Source of the DNA: Chitinivibrionales bacterium
GTDB lineage: Bacteria; Fibrobacterota; Chitinivibrionia; Chitinivibrionales; FEN-1185
NCBI GenBank assembly: GCA_028718065.1
Contig: JAQUMP010000188.1
Span: 1-6,779 of the forward strand
Reading direction: 5' to 3'
DNA length: 6,779 nucleotides
The position numbers and the translations under genes were made by a program. Shown here piece after piece: positions 1 through 6,422 of this stretch. Within the stretch, counting starts at the first letter, position 1. Each line of letters starts with the position of its first letter. The notes beneath the pieces were generated by a model. The model saw only the letters and a program-made list of their open reading frames with translations. It was not told the DNA's origin and did not search any database.

Positions 1-1446
1 TGCGACGTGCTCGGGTTTCTTGACAAAGTCGATTCACTCGGCGCGGCCGGCGCGCTGAGCCCCGCGGAAGTTTCCGACGCGCACGACCTGCGCAGGCGGC
101 TATCCTCCGAATACGGCTTGTTTTCATGGAAATCAAAATCGCAGGATGCGCGCGTAAACGTTCGCTTGGCGCTGGTGGACACCAGCGGCGCTTCGGCAGG
201 AAAAAAATCGGCGCTGTTCATGCGCGGAACCGTGAGCCCCTCGCTTTATGCCAACATCAATAATATTTCTTTTTTCGGGAACCTCGATGTCTGGACCGAC
301 TATCGTTCGGATACGATCTATCATCCCAGTACGTATGAACCTTACGACGGCATTCCTTACAACCTTTATGGGCGGGCGGATTCGAGCCATGTCCGTTCTT
401 CCGACCTTCCCCGCGGCGGGGTAAATTATATCAAAGGGCCGGTGCGGTTCGAAGCCTCGATCGACCGCCTTAAAGACGGACCCGCGATCGAAAGCCCTCT
501 AACATTTTCGGGTTTTGCCCCCCCCGAAATATATTTCCGCGGACAAGTGGCCTTCGGCCTGATGACCTATATGCAGGCTTTTGGTTTGCTGCAAAGTCAG
601 GTTGACAAATCAAAATACTTTTACCTGCATCGGATCGACGTCCCGCTTTTTTCATCGCGTCTTGACATCGGGCTGACCGAAGTCGTGGTTACCGGCAGCA
701 CCACCGATGAGGCCGACACCAGGCCCGACTCCGCCAACGCGCTGCGGCCGTCCTATTACGGCCAGACGCGCGACTGGGTATTTCCGTACATGGTCCCTTT
801 TGTTCCCTATCTTGCCGTGGAGCATCTTATCGGCGGGCTCAGGGACAATAAAAACATTTCCCTGGATTTTAATCTTGCCTATCCCGATAATTTTAGGTGG
901 TACTTTGAATGGTTCATCGACGACATGACATCCCCCTGGACCATGTTCAGCAACGACTGGGGCAATAAGCTTGCCGGAACTTTCGGCTGCCAGTATTTCG
1001 GCCGGGCGTTCGACCGCGACGTAACCGCGTCGGCGGAATATAGCCGGGTGGAACCCTGGGTATACACGCACTTTTACGGCGGCAGTCACCGCTACGATAA
1101 TTTTAATGTGCCGCTGGGCGCCCCGCTCGGCCCGGATTCCGACCTGCTTTCGCTGCTCCTGGAATACCGGTTGTTCCACAAGAGCGCCCTGGGGCTGTCA
1201 TTTACAAATGCGCGCACCGATCCGGCCGCCCGCGGCGGGTCGATCCGGAACGTGTTTCAGGACCCCGGCAGCGCCCATCCCGATTCTCCCACGAAGGTTT
1301 TTTTGGGGCCGGGCGCGCAAACCCAGACGCGCCTGGGCGCGTTTTGGAAATGGGACCGGTTCGGCCGGTTCCAGGTCAACGCTAAATACGACTACGATTT
1401 TTCCGGAATGTCAATATTTCAATTGTATGGCGGATTGTATTTTTAA
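1..1446 (+). CDS. Wzi-like capsule-assembly outer-membrane beta-barrel protein (5' end missing)
   Basis: Proteins of the Wzi family are outer-membrane barrels; Escherichia coli Wzi helps attach capsular polysaccharide to the cell surface. The frame is open from the first base (Cys-Asp before the GTG at 7), so the true start and signal peptide lie upstream; 481 residues are visible. The first 35 or so residues are helical and resemble the N-terminal helical segment of this family (FLDKVDSL, then LRRRLSSEYG). The rest alternates aromatic and polar residues as in transmembrane strands. The best diagnostic is near residues 351-381: EPWVYTHFYGG followed by PLGAPLGPDSD, the conserved YTH/LGPDSD block of the Wzi family. 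The protein ends in IFQLYGGLYF, a terminal-Phe strand typical of a BAM-recognised barrel. It is followed after 26 bases by a second Wzi-like gene, probably in the same operon. A run of eight C lies in the coding frame at 518-525. The family call is fairly firm; a specific capsule role is inferred. Confidence 0.8.
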   Translation, partial: CDVLGFLDKVDSLGAAGALSPAEVSDAHDLRRRLSSEYGLFSWKSKSQDARVNVRLALVDTSGASAGKKSALFMRGTVSPSLYANINNISFFGNLDVWTDYRSDTIYHPSTYEPYDGIPYNLYGRADSSHVRSSDLPRGGVNYIKGPVRFEASIDRLKDGPAIESPLTFSGFAPPEIYFRGQVAFGLMTYMQAFGLLQSQVDKSKYFYLHRIDVPLFSSRLDIGLTEVVVTGSTTDEADTRPDSANALRPSYYGQTRDWVFPYMVPFVPYLAVEHLIGGLRDNKNISLDFNLAYPDNFRWYFEWFIDDMTSPWTMFSNDWGNKLAGTFGCQYFGRAFDRDVTASAEYSRVEPWVYTHFYGGSHRYDNFNVPLGAPLGPDSDLLSLLLEYRLFHKSALGLSFTNARTDPAARGGSIRNVFQDPGSAHPDSPTKVFLGPGAQTQTRLGAFWKWDRFGRFQVNAKYDYDFSGMSIFQLYGGLYF

Positions 1447-1472
1447 TCGCGGAAAAGAACAAAGGAAAACAA

Positions 1473-2978
1473 ATGACCAATTTTATAAAGATAGCGGCCC
1501 TTTGTCTGGTCGGCGCCTGGTCCCTTTACGCCGTCCAGCTTGAAAACTGGCGGCTGCCCTATTACACGCGCGCGGCCGACCTCGGCTTTAACGGCGCTTC
1601 GCCCAGCGGCATGTTCTGGGACGAAATCGTGCCCACGCCCTTCGGCAATGGGGCGCTCTGGCCCGATTCGGCGCAGTATAATTCCAATCACTGGATTCTT
1701 GAACCGGCCCTTACCTACAGCGCCCGGAACGATACGGAATATTTCGGCGGCAACCATTTTACCCATTTCAGTTTACTGAATGATATCAAATACAAACATC
1801 TTCTTATTCGTCAGGTGCTGGACGCGGACTCGCGCTATAATGCGGATCCGCTGTACCCCTGGAACAAACAGCGCTTCGCCGCGGGCAGAATTGCGGAAGC
1901 ATACATTCAATACGGCTGGTCCTATGGATTTTTTCGCATCGGAAAGCTCAACCGCAACTGGGGCCCTTTTCCGGACCACAGCCTTATCCTCTCTTCAAAT
2001 CCCTGCAGCTACGACGCTTTTGAATTAAAAATCGCCGCTTCCTTTTTTGAATTCCGGGACCTTTTTGCCGTTATGCCCTATGCGACATCCGGACTCGACG
2101 CCAACGGCGCTCCAAACTCACGCTATTTAGCGGTGCACTCCCTGAATTTTATGATGGGGAAATGGGGGTCCGCCGGGATTTCAGAATCGGTTATTTTCTC
2201 CAGAAATACCGGAATGCCTGACTTGCAATATGTCAACCCTATTTCCATTTATACCGTTATAAACACGAACCAGGAAAGCGATGCAAACCTCATGCTCGCG
2301 TTTCAGTGGAACCTTCATCCGGTGCTGCAAAATGTCGCGCTCAAGGGCCAGCTCCTGATTGACGATATCCAGGTCGATAATAAAGGCTCCGGCGACCAGA
2401 AGCCAAATGCCTGGGGCGGGGATTTTGCCGGGACTATTAATAAATTTCTGCCGATAAACACTCCGCATGCGCTGAGTGTGGAATACGTGTTTCTTTCCCG
2501 GTGGCTTTATACGGTAAGCGATGCCCATACGGAAAACGGCCAACGATACACCTATCTTGACCAAAGCCTTGGATTCCCTATTAATGACGGCGATAAATTC
2601 GACGCAACATTTTCCTTGATGTCAAGCAATTACAAAGCGTTTGATATCGGCATCTCGTATGCGCGCAAGGGGCAAGGGCGGCTCGATTCACCTTGGAAAG
2701 ACCAGAGTGATTCATCGAGAGCATTAGGAATCGTTCCTAACACTCTCGGCTATCGCATCGAACCTCAGATCCCGTCCGGTATCGTAGAAGGCACCTTTGA
2801 TGCACACCTCGATGCGCTGGTTTATTTTAAAAATTTCATCGATGCCCGCGTGGAATTGCATAATCGATGGATAAAGAATAAGGGAAATGTGGTAAATCCG
2901 TCCATTAAATTTGATCCCCTGGTTTCGTTTACCCTGTCGCTGCACTATGCCGATTTTTTCGTTCCCTTGCCCAGGTAA
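1473..2978 (+). CDS. Second Wzi-like outer-membrane beta-barrel protein
   Basis: This is a 501-residue exported protein, probably an outer-membrane barrel related to the capsule-assembly Wzi family and a diverged paralogue of the upstream gene. A signal peptide covers about residues 1-20 (hydrophobic IAALCLVGAWSLYA, likely cleaved after Ala20; no lipobox). Family-like features are the block at residues 157-166 (GKLNRNWGPF) followed by a short LILSSNP strand, which corresponds to the Wzi 'GR...WGPG...LLLS' region. Others are the VNPISIYTVIN segment with NQESDANLM, and the LLIDDIQVD strand with the acidic pair Asp297-Asp298. Many strands with alternating aromatics follow. The protein ends LSLHYADFFVPLPR, so it lacks the usual terminal aromatic residue, unlike its neighbour. 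The ATG is supported by AAAGGA at 1461-1466, six bases upstream. It sits between the first barrel gene and a small exported protein, with 54 bases to the next start and no terminator visible. The exact ligand is unknown; a generic porin-like barrel is the alternative. Confidence 0.72.
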   Translation: MTNFIKIAALCLVGAWSLYAVQLENWRLPYYTRAADLGFNGASPSGMFWDEIVPTPFGNGALWPDSAQYNSNHWILEPALTYSARNDTEYFGGNHFTHFSLLNDIKYKHLLIRQVLDADSRYNADPLYPWNKQRFAAGRIAEAYIQYGWSYGFFRIGKLNRNWGPFPDHSLILSSNPCSYDAFELKIAASFFEFRDLFAVMPYATSGLDANGAPNSRYLAVHSLNFMMGKWGSAGISESVIFSRNTGMPDLQYVNPISIYTVINTNQESDANLMLAFQWNLHPVLQNVALKGQLLIDDIQVDNKGSGDQKPNAWGGDFAGTINKFLPINTPHALSVEYVFLSRWLYTVSDAHTENGQRYTYLDQSLGFPINDGDKFDATFSLMSSNYKAFDIGISYARKGQGRLDSPWKDQSDSSRALGIVPNTLGYRIEPQIPSGIVEGTFDAHLDALVYFKNFIDARVELHNRWIKNKGNVVNPSIKFDPLVSFTLSLHYADFFVPLPR

Positions 2979-3032
2979 ACGGGCGCCGCCTCACGAAACG
3001 GTCCCGGCAACCGTACTATGAGGGAGGCTTAA

Positions 3033-3665
3033 ATGCTGAATGCAGTGATCAATCGGCTGATAATTTTCTTTTTATTCGCGCTCTTTTGCCTGCAAGCCGG
3101 TCACGCCCAATCGGGGCAAATAAACCTGAACGGATGGGACATTGCAACCGACACGTACGGCAATATTCTTTCCATGAAATTCCGCGATCCTCCCACAACC
3201 CTGAAAATCGAATCGTGCTTTACTTTTTCAATTATTGACGGATACAAACCGGCGGAAGGTTCCATTTTGTTTTTGGACGGCGGCAGCCAGAAAATGACCA
3301 AGGGGTTGCCTTCGGGCGGCGAACTGCGAAGTTATTGGGAAATGTGTGGTGGATTTCATACCGAATGGGAATATTACGGGCGTCTCAACCGTGTCATCGC
3401 TTTTAGTTCCCCAAAAAATGCGGATGTAAAGAATTTCTCCGGCATTTTTTGCCGCGTAGAAACCGCAACGGGGACCGAACTCTTTGGCGTTGTTTCCTCG
3501 AACGGCACGCGCGATGGCATAACCGTTAAAACCCCAAATCCGCGGATTCCTCCCGTGCCGGTGTTTTTCGGCGAATGCCGGTCGATTGAGATGCTTGCAA
3601 TTAGTCAAGATAAGCGGCGCCTCCGGTTTGTTCCGTCGGAAGCAAAAGGGATGAGCGGAAAATGA
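3033..3665 (+). CDS. Exported protein of unknown function with four cysteines
   Basis: I do not recognise this 210-residue protein. It has a clear signal peptide: Arg8, a long hydrophobic core from residue 9 to about 20, and a likely cleavage after Ala25 (AGHA before QSG). Cys19 is not in a lipobox, so it is more likely a soluble periplasmic protein than a lipoprotein. The mature part reads as mostly beta strand (INLNGWDIATD, ILSMKF, SGIFCRVETATG, TELFGVVSS). It carries four cysteines (62, 105, 140, 182), enough for two disulfides. The C-terminal 20 residues are basic and look unstructured. The start is set by AGGGAGG at 3021-3027, five bases before the ATG. An in-frame ATG at 3018 is excluded because a TAA follows four codons later. 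The stop overlaps the next start as ATGA, implying translational coupling to the TPR protein. With two Wzi-like barrels upstream, a periplasmic envelope-assembly role is a reasonable inference, but nothing in the sequence proves it. Confidence 0.75.
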   Translation: MLNAVINRLIIFFLFALFCLQAGHAQSGQINLNGWDIATDTYGNILSMKFRDPPTTLKIESCFTFSIIDGYKPAEGSILFLDGGSQKMTKGLPSGGELRSYWEMCGGFHTEWEYYGRLNRVIAFSSPKNADVKNFSGIFCRVETATGTELFGVVSSNGTRDGITVKTPNPRIPPVPVFFGECRSIEMLAISQDKRRLRFVPSEAKGMSGK

Positions 3666-5233
3666 GTTTAATCGATGAGGATGAGGAAAAAAACGGACGG
3701 ATTTTGTCCGATGATGAGCTGATCGCGGCCCTGAAAAATCGCCCGGATGTTTTTCTTATTCAACAGGGCAGGTCTTTCCGAAATATTTTAGCGCTGGTTT
3801 TGGCGGGCGCTATAATAGCCGGTGCATGGCTGCGGTCCCTGCCGCCGCAAAAGACCGATTCCAATTTTTATCTGAGCCTTGTCAAGCTCCGCTCGGCAAA
3901 ACTTTTGGACGGCCGGGAATTGTCGGGAACTCTTCAGAAAAGCCCCCAGGAGGAATCCGGCGATGCAAAAAGAAATTTGGGCGCTTCGATTTTCGACCTT
4001 AAAAAATATTCCGAAAAATCGCCTGCTTTGGGCCCGAAGCCGCCTGGCGTTCGTACACCACGCTCTGTAAAGGAACGCATGGCTTTGGCGGGGTTTAAGC
4101 CGGATGCCTTTTCCCTGCAAAACGCCGACAGTATTCTCGTAAATCAAGGTAACGTCCTTAAGAAAAAAGACCATGCCGCCGCTTTTGCGGCGTTCGGCCG
4201 CGTGCTCAAGCATGATCCTCATAACAGCGGGGCGCTGGCCGGCATGGGCGATTTATTTTTGTATACCGGGTTGCTTGACTCGGCGGTCTCTTTTTATAAC
4301 GCGGCGCTTGCGGTCAATCCGCGCAGCGCGGCCACCCACAATGGGCTCGGTTCCGCCCGCTATTACCTTTCGGCCATGGCCGCCAACCCGAACTTTGCCG
4401 CGCGCAATAACATCGCCGATCCAAAGCACTACATTAAATCCCAATACGACAGCGCCATAAGCGAATACACCGCCGCCATTGCGCTTGACAGTTCCAACGT
4501 CGATGCCTTGACAAACCGGGGCGTTATTCGCGATATCAATAACGATTACGAAGGCGCGATCACCGACTACACCCTGGCCTTAAAAACCAATCCGTCGTGG
4601 GCCGACGCTTACACCAAACGGGCCGCGACTTTTAAAACCCTTCATAAATACCGGCAAGCCATTTCGGACTATACCGCCGCGATCAAGCTCGATAGCCTCT
4701 CCTATGATTTTAACCCCACCCTCCGTTTTGCAAACGCCTATTTCGGCCGCGGCGTGGTCTATCACAAAATGGGAGACCTTGCAATGGCGCTCGCGGATTT
4801 CGACACCACGCTGGCGCTTTCGCCCACGCATACCTTGGCGATTCTTAACAAGGCGATAACCATGGAAGACGCCAAGCAATACGACAGCGCCATCGCCGGG
4901 CTCACCCAGGCCATTGCGCTGATTTCCCCCCTGGAATACGACGGGGTCCAGAAACTTGCTTATTTACAACGGGGAAACGCCTTCAAGGCGCTGGGGAAAT
5001 GCGACCAGGCCATCGCCGATTATACCAGCGCGCTTGAATCGCCCAAACTGGCGGCGCGGGCATGCTGGCGCATGGTCGAATGTTATTGTCTGCGGCATGA
5101 CAACGAGACCGCGCTGGTCTGGTTAAAAAAGGCCGTTTCCTGCGGGTTCAAAGATTTTAAAGCCTGGAAACGGGACAACGACCTGGCCCCGCTTTGGAAT
5201 GACCGGGAGTTTCTTGAACTAATCGCCGGCTAA
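3662..5233 (+). CDS. Membrane-anchored periplasmic TPR-repeat protein
   Basis: TPR arrays are protein-protein interaction scaffolds. This 523-residue protein has an acidic, charged N-terminus (about residues 1-38), one transmembrane helix at about 42-57 (ILALVLAGAIIAGAWL), then a Pro/Lys-rich linker to about residue 150. TPR-type helical pairs fill most of the remainder. Repeats can be placed near residues 156-189, 190-222, 224-277 (interrupted by an insertion), 281-311, 314-345, 357-389, 391-421, 431-461 and 464-495. They show the usual A.....G......A...Y..A....P pattern, for example ALTNRGVIRDINNDYEGAI. The end, DNDLAPLWNDREFLELIAG, is a common closing motif of TPR proteins. Basic residues before the helix suggest the N-terminus is cytoplasmic and the repeats periplasmic. 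The ATG overlaps the preceding stop (ATGA) and AAAGGG lies about 11 bases upstream, so it is probably made together with the exported protein before it. The specific partner is unknown. Confidence 0.85.
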   Translation: MSLIDEDEEKNGRILSDDELIAALKNRPDVFLIQQGRSFRNILALVLAGAIIAGAWLRSLPPQKTDSNFYLSLVKLRSAKLLDGRELSGTLQKSPQEESGDAKRNLGASIFDLKKYSEKSPALGPKPPGVRTPRSVKERMALAGFKPDAFSLQNADSILVNQGNVLKKKDHAAAFAAFGRVLKHDPHNSGALAGMGDLFLYTGLLDSAVSFYNAALAVNPRSAATHNGLGSARYYLSAMAANPNFAARNNIADPKHYIKSQYDSAISEYTAAIALDSSNVDALTNRGVIRDINNDYEGAITDYTLALKTNPSWADAYTKRAATFKTLHKYRQAISDYTAAIKLDSLSYDFNPTLRFANAYFGRGVVYHKMGDLAMALADFDTTLALSPTHTLAILNKAITMEDAKQYDSAIAGLTQAIALISPLEYDGVQKLAYLQRGNAFKALGKCDQAIADYTSALESPKLAARACWRMVECYCLRHDNETALVWLKKAVSCGFKDFKAWKRDNDLAPLWNDREFLELIAG

Positions 5234-5237
5234 CGGT

Positions 5238-5271
5238 TTGCCTTGCGCCGCTGATTATTATTTATTTTAAT
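5238..5271 (+). promoter_or_regulatory. Weak sigma70-like promoter candidate before the RNA ligase gene
   Basis: In the 73-base gap after the TPR gene, TTGCGC (5243-5248) and TTTAAT (5266-5271) are separated by 17 bases. The -10 matches five of six consensus bases, but the -35 only three. The gap turns AT-rich here (about 5253-5283), while the flanking genes are GC-richer. No convincing terminator hairpin was found after the TPR stop, so read-through from the envelope genes is also possible. Confidence 0.25.
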
Positions 5272-5294
5272 GAAAACATAAACCCTATGCTTTC

Positions 5295-5299
5295 GGGGG
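5295..5299 (+). promoter_or_regulatory. Non-canonical ribosome binding site of the RNA ligase gene
   Basis: GGGGG lies seven bases before the ATG at 5307 and is the only purine-rich block at a suitable distance. It is a poorer match to AGGAGG than the sites of the neighbouring genes. The nearby ATG at 5287 is in another frame, so 5307 remains the best start. Confidence 0.4.
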
Positions 5300-5306
5300 C
5301 AAAAAT

Positions 5307-6056
5307 ATGCCGGAACTGTTGACCGATTTTCCCAAGATTTCCTGCCCGTTCATTCGCCAGACCTTTGCCGTTAACAAAGAACAATTTAAAGAGTTGGGCA
5401 GCAAATTCGGCCTGCGCGCTCCGGAGGTATACCTTGTTGTCAACCGCGTGAATCCGGGATACGAATGGGTTTTTGAAGACAGCGAGACCATTGCCGTGGA
5501 AAAACTCAACGGGACCAACATCAAGCTTAAGACCGAAAAAGTAAGGCTTGTCGCTTTGCAGAACCGAAAAAACGTCCTCGATCCGCTCCAGATCATCGGC
5601 GGCAAAAATTTTATTATCGAGGGGATTTTTCGTTCCATCGGCAAGGGATATGTAAAACCCGACGGCGAGCAGGCCGGCGAGTGCATCGGGCCCAAGCTCC
5701 AGGGCAATCCTTATAAACTTGACTTCCATGAATGGTATCCGTTCGAAAAGGCCATCGGCGACCTGCGTTATAAATCGTTCCATGAACACGAACGCACCTT
5801 CGACAACTGGAGTTCCTGGTTCAAAGATTGGCTGCATTCACGCTATTACCAGAAAATCGCCTCAAAAAAAGGAATCGACGATAAAGTCTTTGCCGAAGGC
5901 GTGGTTTTTTATAACCTCAAACGTAAAGCCGAAAACCAAACCTGGATGGCCAAGCTGCGGCGCGATATGTTCGATTGGTTTTATGAAGGGATCGAAATTT
6001 ACAATTATGAAAAACAGGGGCGGCCGGAAACCGAGGACCAGGAGAAGTTTGATTAG
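5307..6056 (+). CDS. Stand-alone RNA ligase, Rnl2-like nucleotidyltransferase
   Basis: Enzymes of this family join RNA ends by forming a ligase-lysine-AMP intermediate, transferring AMP to the 5'-phosphate, then sealing to the 3'-OH. The 249-residue protein shows the core motifs in order. Motif I is VEKLNGTN with Lys66 as likely nucleophile and Gly69; Arg87 follows in QNRKN. Motif III is GECIGPKLQGNP with Glu125, and motif IIIa is YPFE with Phe146. Motif IV is EGVVF with Glu197, and motif V is MAKLRRDMFDW with Lys216. From my knowledge of T4 Rnl2 (Lys35, Arg55, Glu99, Phe119, Glu204, Lys225/227), the spacing agrees well. The second motif V lysine is Arg218 here. Only about 30 residues follow motif V, so there is no OB-fold, arguing against a DNA ligase; a C-terminal specificity domain is absent or minimal. 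No kinase/phosphatase or RtcB partner is visible nearby. The natural substrate is unknown: tRNA repair or response to a nuclease are possibilities only. Confidence 0.85.
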   Translation: MPELLTDFPKISCPFIRQTFAVNKEQFKELGSKFGLRAPEVYLVVNRVNPGYEWVFEDSETIAVEKLNGTNIKLKTEKVRLVALQNRKNVLDPLQIIGGKNFIIEGIFRSIGKGYVKPDGEQAGECIGPKLQGNPYKLDFHEWYPFEKAIGDLRYKSFHEHERTFDNWSSWFKDWLHSRYYQKIASKKGIDDKVFAEGVVFYNLKRKAENQTWMAKLRRDMFDWFYEGIEIYNYEKQGRPETEDQEKFD

Positions 6057-6081
6057 ATTTTTCCCATTTACGCAAACATTC

Positions 6082-6125
6082 TTCGCAAAAACGAAAACAC
6101 GGATGCTCGCGGTAAGCGGGCATCC
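6082..6125 (-). terminator. Likely intrinsic terminator of the desulforedoxin-like gene
   Basis: GGATGCTCGC (6101-6110) pairs with GCGGGCATCC (6116-6125) around a five-base GGTAA loop, giving a ten-base-pair stem with one G-U pair. Read on the minus strand, the stem is followed at once by a T-rich stretch (GTGTTTTCGTTTTTGCG). It begins about 25 bases after the stop of the minus-strand gene. On the plus strand no T run follows the stem, so it fits minus-strand termination best, although the hairpin could also protect the 3' end of the converging ligase transcript. Confidence 0.55.
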
Positions 6126-6149
6126 ATGCCCTTAATCTGCATTCTTGCC

Positions 6150-6323
6150 TTAACAGGCCAGCGACATCGGCTCGCCGCAGCACATAACATCGCACGGGTC
6201 AACGCAATCGCAGTCGGATACGACCGCTACTCTCAGGCCGCATTCATTGCAGGACAGTTCGGAACCCTTGGCGATCGCTTTTTTGGCCTTTTTGTGCACG
6301 GCTTTTTTGGATTTTTTGACCAT
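6150..6323 (-). CDS. Lysine-tailed, desulforedoxin-like cysteine-rich small protein
   Basis: This is a 57-residue protein in two parts. Residues 1-20 are a Lys/Ala-rich tail (MVKKSKKAVHKKAKKAIAKG) like those of nucleic-acid-binding proteins. Residues 21-57 hold eight cysteines (25, 28, 38, 40, 44, 48, 49, 57). The pattern C-x2-C-G followed by CCGEPM matches desulforedoxin, whose four cysteines (CxxC and CC) bind one iron in a rubredoxin-type centre. The spacing between the pairs is four residues longer here, and the loop carries an extra CDCVDPC. It therefore likely binds iron or zinc, and the extra cysteines could hold a second site. The start is ATG at 6323, eight bases after a strong GGAG; a GTG at 6332 would overlap that site and is less likely. 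It converges on the RNA ligase and is followed by a terminator-like hairpin. The metal-site resemblance is seen; redox or regulatory function and nucleic-acid contact are inferred. Confidence 0.75.
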   Translation of the reverse strand: MVKKSKKAVHKKAKKAIAKGSELSCNECGLRVAVVSDCDCVDPCDVMCCGEPMSLAC

Positions 6324-6330
6324 AAAAAAC

Positions 6331-6338
6331 ACTCCTTT
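6331..6338 (-). promoter_or_regulatory. Strong ribosome binding site that sets the small-protein start
   Basis: On the minus strand AAAGGAGT precedes the ATG at 6323, with eight bases between GGAG and the start codon. This favours the 57-residue product over a 60-residue one starting at the GTG (6332), which overlaps the site itself. Confidence 0.75.
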
Positions 6339-6422
6339 CGTTTACCTTGTGTTTAAAGATATTTTGTATTGATACTGCTTTTAAACTTAAGCAAAGCGTG
6401 TGCCGATTGCCGGCGCTTATAA
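6339..6422. promoter_or_regulatory. Divergent AT-rich promoter region with an inverted repeat
   Basis: This gap must hold the promoters of the minus-strand small gene and, probably, of the plus-strand gene starting at 6423. It is clearly AT-richer than the flanking coding DNA. GTTTAAA (6351-6357) and TTTAAAC (6380-6386) form an inverted repeat around a smaller dyad, GTATTGATAC (6366-6375), so a regulator site is possible. The only promoter-like boxes are poor: on the plus strand TTGTGT (6347-6352) with GATACT (6371-6376), on the minus strand TTTAAA with TATCTT. I cannot assign a promoter with confidence. Confidence 0.35.

Noticed and set aside
652..1179. A 175-codon minus-strand open frame inside the first barrel gene
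   Set aside because: It lies wholly within the strongly supported Wzi-like frame and its translation shows no recognisable domain; it is a by-product of the GC-rich codon pattern.
1106..1543. A plus-strand frame bridging the two barrel genes
   Set aside because: It is a shifted frame of the first gene with an Arg/Pro-rich composition typical of out-of-frame translation.
3005..3016. Small hairpin arms near ACGGT and ACCGT before the exported-protein gene
   Set aside because: A five-base stem without a T tract is expected by chance in this GC-rich gap and does not fit a terminator.
5227..5268. Possible terminator after the TPR gene (CGGC...GCCG followed by a T-rich stretch)
   Set aside because: Only four base pairs around a loop of about 18 bases; too weak to call.
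5262..5837. A 191-codon minus-strand open frame opposite the RNA ligase
   Set aside because: It covers the ligase motifs I to III on the other strand. The ligase motifs are clear and ordered, whereas this frame has none.
6324..6332. Upstream GTG start adding three residues to the small cysteine-rich protein
   Set aside because: The GTG overlaps the best Shine-Dalgarno sequence, which is ideally placed for the ATG at 6323.
6126..6356. A plus-strand frame covering the small cysteine-rich gene
   Set aside because: The minus-strand frame has a strong ribosome binding site and a coherent CxxC/CCGEPM motif; the plus-strand frame has neither.
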